A DNA stretch of 7,768 nucleotides from Gammaproteobacteria bacterium (GCA_016762975.1 JAESUV010000055.1:1-7768); one strand, 5' to 3'. Positions 1 to 5,706 are shown, counted from the first letter of the stretch. Program-made: numbers and translations. Notes: generated from the sequence alone by a model not told the origin.

Positions 1-1
1 T

Positions 2-556
2 CTAGGACATACGAAACTCGTAACGATGGCGGAGCAGCACGGTGCCACAATCAGCATCTGGCCAGTGGATTTCTCCGTCATCTTCTCCAGCACTGGCGGC
101 CTACCGCTGCCAAAAAGGTCTGAGCAGAGAAAGGCCTATCGAATGCAGGAATTGCGCCGCTGGCGTGACCACACGAAAGTAGACCTGAACCTGGAGCCCA
201 AGCACTTTCCCGTGAGTGATAAATTAGCCGCAACCATGGTCGTCAATCTTCGAAAGCAAGATGCATCGAAGGCAGTTCGTCTCGCTGGCGCCTGCCTCAG
301 AGCATGCTGGCTGGAGGAACGCGACATTAGCAATGCAGACACGCTTCTGGCGATTGCCGCAGAAAATAATTTGGATGGCGACGCCCTGCTCGCTGATAGA
401 GGCGCAGTAACTGAAGAAATCGCAAAAGACAGCGCAAAGGCTGTAGAGTTAGGTGTATTTGGCGCGCCCAGTTATCGCTTCGGTGAGCAACTTTTTTGGG
501 GACAGGACCGGCTAGAATTTCTAGAAAAAGAGCTAGAAAGAACGTCAGAAAAATAA
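2..556 (+). CDS. 2-hydroxychromene-2-carboxylate isomerase-like protein, DsbA/kappa-GST fold (5' partial)
   Basis: This is a thioredoxin-fold protein of the HCCA isomerase (DsbA/kappa-class GST) family. Characterised members use glutathione to isomerise 2-hydroxychromene-2-carboxylate in naphthalene breakdown; many others have unknown substrates. The frame stays open from the first ATG (26) to the left edge and reads LGHTKLVT just before it. That matches the segment after the N-terminal S-P-Y active-site loop of this family, so the true start lies outside the window and about 15-25 residues are missing. Counting from the ATG at 26, I see an all-helical middle (about 35-135) with the basic stretch QELRRWRDHTKV, then the family's C-terminal signature GVFGAPSY (143-150) with the cis-Pro loop, and FWGQDRLEFLE (157-167). 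The last 15 bases before the convergent regulator gene hold no evident terminator. No other aromatic-degradation gene is nearby, so the physiological substrate is unknown. Family assignment is firm; the exact reaction is inferred. Confidence 0.85.
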   Translation, partial: LGHTKLVTMAEQHGATISIWPVDFSVIFSSTGGLPLPKRSEQRKAYRMQELRRWRDHTKVDLNLEPKHFPVSDKLAATMVVNLRKQDASKAVRLAGACLRACWLEERDISNADTLLAIAAENNLDGDALLADRGAVTEEIAKDSAKAVELGVFGAPSYRFGEQLFWGQDRLEFLEKELERTSEK

Positions 557-571
557 GCAAAAAATCAAACT

Positions 572-1390
572 CTAAAAAAAATGTTTAACCTTTTCCTTGT
601 AAGAACGACTCATTTTCAACGAGGATCCACAGCTTAGGGTTAGATGAAATTCTCCATTGATATGAGATAAAACTTTCTCGACCCTGCGCAGATTAACAAT
701 CGTCGATCTATGCACTCTCTGAAATATTGACGGGTCGAGCTTCAACTCTAATTCCTTCATTGTCGTGCGCATGATATGGGTCGTGCCCTGGACATGCACG
801 CACATGTAGTCGCCCGCAGCATCTATCCAGTCGATGTCCTTGATTGGCACGAAGGTGATAGAAGAGCCGTCCTTGATAGCCAGACGGTCGGCGTGTTCAG
901 CCGATTGATCATCGGCCTCTAGCATTTCGCCGATAGCAATCGGCGACTTACCGGTAAGGCTCACCAGCAAATTCAAGAGTCGTTGTTTCTCGCTCGCGGC
1001 ACCGACCTGAGATTTATGTTGCCACGCCTTCTCTACCGCCTCCACCAATCGCTCATTTTCAACAGGCTTTAAGAGATAATCGACAGCGTGCATCTCGAAA
1101 GCATCAACCGCAAACGAATCATAGGCGGTTACAAAGATAATCATCGGCAAGATATCAGACTGGATTTCTCCAATCATTTCGACCCCGGTCTTGCCCGGCA
1201 TCTGAATATCGAGAAACACCAAATCTGGCTCTAGCTCGGCGATCGCCTTCAGCGCCTCGCTTGCGTTCGCGCAACTCTTAACAATCTCGACATTATCGAA
1301 CTCGCTAAGGCGCATCTCCAACCCCTGCCTAGCTAGCTCTTCGTCATCGACGATAATTGCCTTCATTTTATTCAAATCATTGTCTGTCAT
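572..1390 (-). CDS. LytTR-family (AlgR/LytR-like) response regulator
   Basis: A two-component transcription regulator of 272 aa when started at the ATG at 1390. Residues 9-120 form a receiver domain: the acidic pair in VDDEE (D15, D16), phospho-acceptor D61 in LVFLDIQMPG, T88 in FVTAYD and K108 in LLKPV are all present, so it should be phosphorylatable. After a linker, residues about 168-272 form a LytTR DNA-binding domain (the beta-strand fold of AlgR, AgrA and LytR) with the typical WIDAAGDYMCVH and FQRVHRSTIVNLRRV blocks. The frame extends upstream to a TTG at 1402, and a further ATG at 1366 would begin directly at MKAIIVDDE. I chose 1390 because a GAGA stretch lies about 6 nt before it and it overlaps the kinase stop by 14 bp, typical of translational coupling; 1366 lacks a visible ribosome binding site. 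It is co-transcribed with the kinase upstream. Its target genes cannot be read from this window. Confidence 0.93.
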   Translation of the reverse strand: MTDNDLNKMKAIIVDDEELARQGLEMRLSEFDNVEIVKSCANASEALKAIAELEPDLVFLDIQMPGKTGVEMIGEIQSDILPMIIFVTAYDSFAVDAFEMHAVDYLLKPVENERLVEAVEKAWQHKSQVGAASEKQRLLNLLVSLTGKSPIAIGEMLEADDQSAEHADRLAIKDGSSITFVPIKDIDWIDAAGDYMCVHVQGTTHIMRTTMKELELKLDPSIFQRVHRSTIVNLRRVEKVLSHINGEFHLTLSCGSSLKMSRSYKEKVKHFF

Positions 1391-2468
1391 AGGGAATCTC
1401 AACCGTTACAATTAGGCCGCCAGAATCGGCATTGCTGAATATCAATTTGTGCTTACCGGAGTATATCTCTTGCAAGCGATTACGAATGTTACTAATTCCT
1501 ACGCCTTGTGAAAATGCCGAGCCATCGCTTTCCCCATCGAGCTCCGGCAAGCCAGGTCCATCGTCTGCAACCTGCAACACCAGAGTGTTTTCTCTCACCT
1601 GCGCACTAATTCGAATCACTCCGCCGGTTTCGGATTGCGAGATAGCATACTTGATGGAATTCTCGATCAGCGGTTGCAGCAACATGGTAGGCACCATCGC
1701 AAGCTCCGCCTTCTTTTCAATATCTATATCAAGGCGCAGCCGCTCGGCGAAACGTACTTTCTCTATATCCAGATACAATTTAGATGTTTCTAGCTCATGC
1801 GCAAGACTTACCTTATCCAGCGGTGAATGATCAAGGGAGTAGCGCAGGAATTTGCTCAGCTTAATTAACATTTCGTTCGCCTGCTCATTTGCCGACGACA
1901 GAACTAGGGTAGAGATGGCATTCAGCGTATTGAAAAGAAAATGTGGGTTCAACTGATAGCGCAGCATCAGCAACTGGGCCTCATGCGCTAGAGATTCCGA
2001 CCGCAAACTCTTCTCTTTCTCTGCCTGAAATAACTGATAGTACTTGATAATGAAGTACAGCCCACTCCACAGAAGAATCAGCGGAAAAGAACTGCTAAAC
2101 AAGTTATTGAATAAATCTTGGGCACTCGCGTCCCTAAGACTGAGTACTTCGCCGAAGGGTATGAAGGATATGTAATTTCGAATCGGCTGCCAAAGCGACG
2201 CGGCCCCAAGCGAACCAAACCAAGCTACCAAGAAACGCACGATGAATCCGCGCTCCCAAACTAGCTTGTATAATGACCTGAGGACTGCCGTGAACACCAT
2301 TGCAGTCACGGCACTAACACTCGATACAAGGGCTCGAGAGAAGATATATTCAGGCGGCACAAAGATGATGTCGCGCAGTACCAGCATCAACACCCAGGTA
2401 GACCAGCCTAGCAGCTGAAAAACCCAAAATTGCTTGCTGCGAATAAGGTCTAGAGTATTGCTGCTCAT
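1377..2468 (-). CDS. LytS/YehU/AlgZ-type membrane sensor histidine kinase
   Basis: Sensor kinase of the His_kinase (PF06580-type) class that pairs with LytTR regulators; 363 aa from the ATG at 2468. The N-terminal part holds about four hydrophobic membrane segments (near residues 15-34, 43-65, 75-92 and 124-142) and no recognisable extracytoplasmic domain, so the signal is probably sensed within the membrane. A short coiled linker (about 145-165) leads to the phosphorylation box LNPHFLFNTLNAIS, with H176 as the predicted phospho-site. The catalytic ATPase part has the N-box LLQPLIENSIKYA (N270) and the glycine boxes ADDGPGLPEL and GVGISNIRNRL, so the kinase appears complete, unlike degenerate members of the group. 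A GTG at 2477 is in frame, but the ATG at 2468 has AGG 8 nt upstream and is preferred. Its stop codon lies inside the start of the regulator gene, so the two form an operon. The stimulus is unknown. Confidence 0.93.
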   Translation of the reverse strand: MSSNTLDLIRSKQFWVFQLLGWSTWVLMLVLRDIIFVPPEYIFSRALVSSVSAVTAMVFTAVLRSLYKLVWERGFIVRFLVAWFGSLGAASLWQPIRNYISFIPFGEVLSLRDASAQDLFNNLFSSSFPLILLWSGLYFIIKYYQLFQAEKEKSLRSESLAHEAQLLMLRYQLNPHFLFNTLNAISTLVLSSANEQANEMLIKLSKFLRYSLDHSPLDKVSLAHELETSKLYLDIEKVRFAERLRLDIDIEKKAELAMVPTMLLQPLIENSIKYAISQSETGGVIRISAQVRENTLVLQVADDGPGLPELDGESDGSAFSQGVGISNIRNRLQEIYSGKHKLIFSNADSGGLIVTVEIPYDRQ

Positions 2469-2505
2469 TACGGACACCTAAGATGGTGAGGAGTTCTAGC
2501 CTTAC

Positions 2506-2541
2506 GATAAACAAAGGTGCGAAAACAACGCTCGCCCCACC
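2506..2541 (-). terminator. possible rho-independent terminator of mdh
   Basis: Read on the minus strand, GGTG then CGA (separated by a bulged GGG) can pair with TCGCACC, giving a 7-bp stem with a 9-nt loop, followed by the T-rich tail TTTGTTTAT. It lies about 35-70 nt after the mdh stop and before the kinase start, the right place to end mdh transcription. The bulge and interrupted T tract make it imperfect. Confidence 0.35.
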
Positions 2542-2574
2542 AGGGTCTACGCCGTTTTCGCCGTAGCAAGATAC

Positions 2575-3552
2575 TTAAGGCAGCAAGCTCGCTACGCCGT
2601 CGCGCTCTTCCTTGAGTTCTGCCTCTGACTTATCCATCAGAGCCTGGCTCACGTCACTAATCTGAAGCCCCTGAACAATTTCGTAGTTGCCACCTTCACA
2701 GACTACCGGGAAGGAGTAAATAAGACCTTTTTCAACGCCGTAACTGCCGTCGCTGTGGATACCCATGCTAACAATCTTGCCTGAAGTACCGAGCGCCCAA
2801 TCACGCATGTGCTCGATGGCGGCATTGGCGGCCGAGGCAGCACTAGATAGACCGCGCGCCTTAATAATGGCTGCGCCACGTTGCTGAACAGTAGGAATAA
2901 ATTCCTCCAAGGTCCAGGCCTCATCGACAAGGTCTGTCGCCTTGCTGCCATCAACCGTTGCATGATTGATATCAGGATACTGAGTTGCCGAGTGATTTCC
3001 CCAGATGATCATCCCGTCGACATCTGTATTGTGTTTGCCAGTCTTGCTGGCTAGCTGCGCTATCGCACGGTTGTGATCCAGACGCATCATCGCGGTGAAT
3101 TGGCCAGGCTGCAGATCAGGTGCATTGCGGTAAGCGATGAGTGCATTAGTGTTCGCTGGATTTCCCACAACCAATACTTTAACCGAAGCACTGGCGTTGT
3201 CATTGATGGCTTTTCCTTGGGCAGAAAAGATAGCGGCGTTAGCCTCTAAGAGATCCTTTCGCTCCATACCCGGACCGCGAGGTCGAGCACCAACGAGTAC
3301 ACAGTAGTCAGCGTCCTTGAAGGCGACATTCGGATCATCCGACTGAATAATTCCAGCAACCAATGGGAATGCACAGTCTTCTATCTCCATAACCGTGCCA
3401 GCTAACGCCTCTAAGGCAGGAGTGATTTCCAGCAGCTGCAAAATTACGGGCTGGTCATTGCCTAACATTTCGCCTGCGGCAATTCGAAATAAAAGGGAAT
3501 AACTGATCTGTCCTGCTGCTCCTGTTACAGCGACTCGCACGGGTGCTTTCAT
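2575..3552 (-). CDS. mdh: malate dehydrogenase (NAD-dependent, type 2)
   Basis: Catalyses reversible oxidation of L-malate to oxaloacetate in the TCA cycle, in the cytoplasm. At 325 aa from the ATG at 3552 it has the length of the LDH/MDH-superfamily 'type 2' enzymes rather than the shorter E. coli form (about 312 aa). Visible motifs in order: the Rossmann loop VTGAAGQI (residues 9-16); the substrate loop GARPRGPGMERKD, which supplies the arginines that bind the dicarboxylate (R92 and R98 are the best candidates); the NAD-binding VVGNPANTN (128-136); RLDHNRA with catalytic D159; and WGNHSATQYPD with catalytic H187. A TTG at 3564 would add four residues but sits directly against the AAGGA ribosome binding site, so the ATG with AAGGA about 12 nt upstream is the better start. 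The long, repeat-rich leader upstream suggests its own promoter. The gene runs in the same direction as queA upstream and the kinase downstream, but is separated from both by about 100-200 bp. Confidence 0.95.
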   Translation of the reverse strand: MKAPVRVAVTGAAGQISYSLLFRIAAGEMLGNDQPVILQLLEITPALEALAGTVMEIEDCAFPLVAGIIQSDDPNVAFKDADYCVLVGARPRGPGMERKDLLEANAAIFSAQGKAINDNASASVKVLVVGNPANTNALIAYRNAPDLQPGQFTAMMRLDHNRAIAQLASKTGKHNTDVDGMIIWGNHSATQYPDINHATVDGSKATDLVDEAWTLEEFIPTVQQRGAAIIKARGLSSAASAANAAIEHMRDWALGTSGKIVSMGIHSDGSYGVEKGLIYSFPVVCEGGNYEIVQGLQISDVSQALMDKSEAELKEERDGVASLLP

Positions 3553-3566
3553 TTTTCGATTCAATC

Positions 3567-3608
3567 CTTCTAGTTAACGGGTGAGTTTTAGTAACTATCT
3601 TCTAGTTA
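3567..3608. repeat. direct repeat CTTCTAGTTA, two copies
   Basis: The 10-mer CTTCTAGTTA occurs at 3567-3576 and 3599-3608, spaced 32 bp start to start, close to three helical turns. The second copy lies within the large inverted repeat and the first directly overlaps the mdh ribosome binding site region. The spacing would put two bound proteins on one face of the DNA; that function is inferred. Confidence 0.6.
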
Positions 3609-3624
3609 CTAGATAGATAGTTAC
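3591..3624. repeat. long imperfect inverted repeat (hairpin) in mdh leader
   Basis: The arms GTAACTATCT + TCTAG and CTAGA + AGATAGTTAC are perfect reverse complements around a TTA loop, giving a 15-bp stem interrupted only by one unpaired T at 3614. It ends 38 nt upstream of the mdh ATG, inside the predicted mdh 5' untranslated region. No T tract follows on either strand, so it is not a normal terminator. It could be an mRNA structure or a double operator. Confidence 0.75.
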
Positions 3625-3629
3625 CAACA

Positions 3630-3641
3630 GTATTCGAATAC
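3630..3641. repeat. perfect 12-bp palindrome GTATTCGAATAC
   Basis: A perfect twelve-base palindrome located 5 bp from the large inverted repeat and about 80 nt upstream of the mdh start. It is a candidate operator for a dimeric regulator. I do not recognise the site as that of a known regulator. Confidence 0.5.
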
Positions 3642-3681
3642 AAACAAACAGCTGCTGCATTTCCAATTCTTAGGGCCGCAT

Positions 3682-3690
3682 AGTATAGCA
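3682..3690 (-). promoter_or_regulatory. candidate extended -10 promoter for mdh
   Basis: On the minus strand the sequence TGCTATACT fits an extended -10 element (TGn followed by TATACT, one mismatch to TATAAT). No good -35 hexamer is seen at 17 bp, which extended -10 promoters tolerate. Transcription would begin near 3675 and give mdh a leader of about 120 nt that contains all the repeats described there. Confidence 0.4.
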
Positions 3691-3718
3691 GAATCCGCCT
3701 AAAAATGAGAGACAACCA

Positions 3719-3731
3719 GCTAGTGGCTAGC
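3719..3731 (-). terminator. weak hairpin after queA
   Basis: GCTAG and CTAGC pair around a 3-nt loop about 27-39 nt beyond the queA stop. A TTTTT run follows on the minus strand, but only about 10 nt after the stem, so this is a poor fit to a rho-independent terminator. It is the only candidate I see for ending queA. Confidence 0.22.
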
Positions 3732-3757
3732 GACGGACTAAGCCGATTAATCCGTGT

Positions 3758-4807
3758 CTAGACGCGGCCAGCAGAATGATAAATGAACATCGCATCTCCG
3801 TAGCTGTAAAAACGGTACTTCTGCTCTACCGCCTCGTTATAGGCGCCTAACAGCATGTCTTTTTCGGAAAATGCACTAACCAACATCAACAACGTAGATT
3901 CCGAGAGATGAAAATTCGTCACCATGGCATCCACTACCTGAAAGTCATAGCCCGGGTAGATAAAGATGTCGGTTTCCCCATGATACGGCGCCAAGCACGA
4001 ACCTTTGGCAGCACTCTCAAGACTACGCACCGTCGTGGTGCCAACGGCAACGACGCGACCTCCGCGCTCTTTGCAAGCCGCCACCTGTCTACAGACCTTC
4101 TCATCGACGTCCACTAACTCTTTGTGCATTTTGTGCTCGAGCACATTATCGACTCGGATAGGCTGGAAGGTGCCTGCACCCACATGCAAGGTTAGATAGG
4201 CTGTATCCACACCTTTAGCGCGCAGTGCGGTAAATACATCCTCATCGAAATGCAGCCCCGCCGTGGGTGCTGCCACCGCGCCTGCCTTCTCGGCATAGAT
4301 AGTTTGATAGCGCTCGGCATCTATCTCCTCATCGCTGCGTTTTATATAGGGGGGTAGTGGCATATGCCCTTCACGAACAAGCAGTGCAGGAAGATCGACA
4401 TCCGCGTCGAACCTCAACAGAAAGAACGCATTCTCCCTGCCCTCAACAACCGCGCCTGGAATCGATCCGTTTTCTGCCTTGAATAGTAGCCGGATACCCG
4501 GCTTGGGTGATTTGCTGGCGCGCAACTGCGCCATAACCCTGTTGCCATCAAGCATGCGCTCGATAAGTATTTCTACTTTGCCGCCAGATTCTTTCTGTGC
4601 GAACAGGCGAGCAGGAATTACCCGGGTATTATTAAAGACTAGCAAATCCTCGGGCTGGAGGAAATCTAGCAGCTGCCCAAAGCGCCGATGGAGAATCTTT
4701 CCTGTCGATGCATCTAGACACAATAGCCTGCTAGCACTGCGCTTTTCGGCAGGATAATTGGCTATTAGCTCATCTGGAAGGTCGTATTTGAAATCACTGG
4801 TTTGCAT
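3758..4807 (-). CDS. queA: S-adenosylmethionine:tRNA ribosyltransferase-isomerase QueA
   Basis: Transfers and rearranges the ribosyl part of SAM onto preQ1 at position 34 of tRNAs with GUN anticodons, forming epoxyqueuosine, the next-to-last step of queuosine synthesis. The protein is 349 aa from the ATG at 4807 and colinear with the E. coli enzyme throughout. Strong family blocks (ATG numbering) are SDFKYDLPDELIANYP at the N terminus, LLVFNNTRVIPARL (55-68), GHMPLPPYIKR (147-157), AVAAPTAGLHF (177-187), LHVGAGTFQPI (207-217), VGTTTVRSLES, TNFHLSESTL (297-306) and YRFYSYGDAM near the C terminus. The frame extends upstream to a TTG at 4819, but the start at 4807 matches the family N terminus; no clear ribosome binding site is visible for either. 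In many gammaproteobacteria queA is followed by tgt; here it is followed by mdh, so the usual queA-tgt-yajC-secDF linkage is broken on this side. It diverges from tRNA-Leu, which itself does not receive queuosine. Confidence 0.97.
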   Translation of the reverse strand: MQTSDFKYDLPDELIANYPAEKRSASRLLCLDASTGKILHRRFGQLLDFLQPEDLLVFNNTRVIPARLFAQKESGGKVEILIERMLDGNRVMAQLRASKSPKPGIRLLFKAENGSIPGAVVEGRENAFFLLRFDADVDLPALLVREGHMPLPPYIKRSDEEIDAERYQTIYAEKAGAVAAPTAGLHFDEDVFTALRAKGVDTAYLTLHVGAGTFQPIRVDNVLEHKMHKELVDVDEKVCRQVAACKERGGRVVAVGTTTVRSLESAAKGSCLAPYHGETDIFIYPGYDFQVVDAMVTNFHLSESTLLMLVSAFSEKDMLLGAYNEAVEQKYRFYSYGDAMFIYHSAGRV

Positions 4808-4940
4808 TACATGGAGCAACTGTATTGATCAAATTGGAAGGATGGCAAGCCTATAGAATAATCCTCAATAGGGAAAGAGCTAGCGAATGAACCTGCTTCT
4901 TCACCCTTTAAACGTATTTTCCATCTAAGTTAAAGAGCAA

Positions 4941-4968
4941 TTGCAGGTTCAAGCGCAATTGGTATAAT
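4941..4968 (+). promoter_or_regulatory. sigma70-type promoter of tRNA-Leu
   Basis: TTGCAG (4941-4946) and a consensus TATAAT (4963-4968) are separated by 16 bp, and the -10 is preceded by TGG, making an extended -10. This is the clearest promoter in the window. Transcription would start at about 4974-4976, giving the tRNA precursor a leader of about 82 nt. The 7-mer GCAATTG occurs twice (4937-4943 and 4955-4961), overlapping the -35 and the spacer. Confidence 0.75.
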
Positions 4969-4973
4969 ACTCG

Positions 4974-4988
4974 GCTGGTCTGACCAGC
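4974..4988. promoter_or_regulatory. 15-bp palindrome resembling a FadR-type operator at the tRNA-Leu start site
   Basis: GCTGGTC and GACCAGC are perfect reverse complements around a central T. The core TGGTCnGACCA fits the TGGT-N3-ACCA signature of FadR-subfamily GntR regulators and closely resembles the E. coli FadR site. It begins at the predicted +1 of the tRNA-Leu promoter, where a bound repressor would block transcription. The same bases could instead form a hairpin at the extreme 5' end of the transcript. The resemblance is direct; regulator identity is inferred. Confidence 0.5.
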
Positions 4989-5057
4989 AGGCATTTCTGA
5001 CAAGGAATTCCGAGATGCATCGCTTAGCAGTTTATTTCCAAGCAAATTTCGATTATT

Positions 5058-5144
5058 GCCAGTGTGGTGAAATTGGTAGACACGCCGGATTCAAAATCCG
5101 GTTCCTTCACGGGAGTGGCGGTTCAAGTCCGCCCACTGGTACCA
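5058..5144 (+). tRNA. tRNA-Leu(CAA)
   Basis: An 87-nt class II tRNA with the CCA end encoded. The acceptor arm GCCAGTG (5058-5064) pairs with CACTGGT (5134-5140, with one G-T pair), followed by ACCA. The anticodon stem CCGGA/TCCGG (5085-5089, 5097-5101) encloses the loop TTCAAAA with anticodon CAA at 5092-5094, which reads UUG leucine codons. A long variable arm (about 5102-5116), as expected for leucine tRNAs, precedes the T arm GGCGG-TTCAAGT-CCGCC (5117-5133). It has a strong promoter upstream, is divergent from queA, and no obvious terminator follows before the small gene at 5325, so read-through into that gene is possible. Confidence 0.97.
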
Positions 5145-5317
5145 GTCGTATTGCGTTAACTTAGGCTATGGTGTGCAGTATAGGCTCTGTTTGCCGATAT
5201 ATAACTTGAGTATGAATGCCTGCTTGGCATCTGAACCAAATGGAGCTGTCGCAAGCTAACTAGAACGTAGAAAGCGCGACGAAGGAAAGGCCAAATTCGG
5301 CTCTTTCTAGCGAAGGG

Positions 5318-5351
5318 GAACACAATGAGTTTCGATGAAGAACACAATGAG
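5318..5351 (+). repeat. 12-bp direct repeat GAACACAATGAG over the small gene's start
   Basis: GAACACAATGAG occurs at 5318-5329 and again, without mismatch, at 5340-5351. The first copy includes the ATG of the 53-aa gene; the second contains another ATG at 5347 that is out of frame (offset 22 bp) and would encode only about 31 residues. Confidence 0.6.
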
Positions 5352-5486
5352 ACTGAGACCAAGGACAAGAAGCCCAAGACTTTTTTCGGTCTGGAATTGG
5401 GTGATGGCGCGGTCTACGCGGTTGTTATCATTCTCACTCTGATTTTTATCCGCCAGGTTTCTGTAGTAGTCGCCGCGCTAAACTAG
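5325..5486 (+). CDS. small single-span membrane protein of unknown function (53 aa)
   Basis: I do not recognise this 53-residue protein. It begins with ATG preceded by AAGGGG at a 6-nt spacing, the best ribosome binding site in the window, and the frame is closed upstream by a TAG at 5268, so the start is clear. Residues 1-19 are highly charged and hydrophilic, first acidic (DEEHNETE, 4-11) then basic (KDKKPK, 13-18). FFGLELGDG (20-28) leads into a hydrophobic stretch AVYAVVIILTLIFI (29-42), then R43-Q44, then VSVVVAAL (45-52). This is consistent with one transmembrane helix near the C terminus with the tail in the cytoplasm, although the Arg-Gln within it is unusual. There is no cysteine and no signal-peptidase site. 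It sits between tRNA-Leu and leuB, with 180 bp and 220 bp on either side, and may be transcribed by read-through from the tRNA. Coding status is likely but rests on the ribosome binding site and protein composition alone. Confidence 0.68.
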   Translation: MSFDEEHNETETKDKKPKTFFGLELGDGAVYAVVIILTLIFIRQVSVVVAALN

Positions 5487-5491
5487 CGGCG
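5471..5491 (+). terminator. GC-rich hairpin overlapping the stop of the small gene
   Basis: CGCCGC and GCGGCG pair as a 6-bp GC stem around a 9-nt loop that contains most of the TAG stop region, followed by ATTTATCC. The stem is strong but the tail is short of T residues, so this is a weak or partial terminator candidate separating the small gene from leuB. Confidence 0.35.
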
Positions 5492-5572
5492 ATTTATCCT
5501 CGCTTTACAAGCCTCTTCCCCTTAATCCGCACCGATTCGATTAGGCCTATTTCCTCTTACTTTGCCTTGTAC

Positions 5573-5602
5573 TTGTCCAGCAAATAGCTGGCATGGTAAA
5601 TT
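5573..5602 (+). promoter_or_regulatory. candidate leuB promoter
   Basis: TTGTCC (5573-5578) and TAAATT (5597-5602) are 18 bp apart, with TGG before the -10 (extended -10). The match is moderate. The inverted repeat CCAGC-AAATA-GCTGG (5577-5591) lies over the -35 and spacer and could be an operator. A leader of roughly 100 nt would follow. I looked for, and did not find, a leucine-rich leader peptide of the attenuator type. Confidence 0.3.
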
Positions 5603-5706
5603 ACGCGCCTCTTTGAAGACGCCGCCGGTCATTTTCTGACTGTCGCCTTTAGTTTTCCCTGATAATTTCGAGCTTTGACTCACCTATTTTTCGGCAAGGA
5701 CAGAAC

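Noticed and set aside
512..524. Palindrome CTAGAA-T-TTCTAG near the end of the isomerase gene, considered as a terminator for the convergent regulator gene.
   Set aside because: AT-rich, lies inside coding sequence for the conserved C-terminal RLEFLEK region, and has no suitable T tract directly after it.
2547..2566. Hairpin CTACG...CGTAG with a TTTT loop just after the mdh stop, considered as a terminator.
   Set aside because: The stem contains a C-C mismatch and no T tract follows on the minus strand; the structure at 2506-2541 is the better candidate.
4819..4848. TTGCCA and TACAGT, 18 bp apart on the minus strand, as a queA promoter.
   Set aside because: The match is weak and the start site would fall only about 5 nt before the queA ATG, leaving no room for a ribosome binding site.
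4888..4951. Inverted repeat TGAACCTGC / GCAGGTTCA, 46 nt apart, in the queA-tRNA interval.
   Set aside because: Only 9 bp with a long spacer; one arm overlaps the tRNA promoter -35. It could be chance and is not strong enough to call.
5135..5146. Perfect palindrome ACTGGTACCAGT.
   Set aside because: It is the 3' end of the tRNA acceptor arm plus the encoded CCA and two flanking bases, so it is explained by tRNA structure.
5015..5164. A 49-codon frame with AAGGA 8 nt upstream of its ATG in the tRNA leader, reading through the whole tRNA-Leu gene.
   Set aside because: The part after about codon 14 is simply the translation of the tRNA, a well-known source of false small proteins. The ribosome binding site is a curiosity, but I see no independent evidence of coding.
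5156..5377. A 73-codon minus-strand open frame across the small gene's region.
   Set aside because: No recognisable protein, and it runs antisense to the better-supported 53-aa gene with its strong ribosome binding site.
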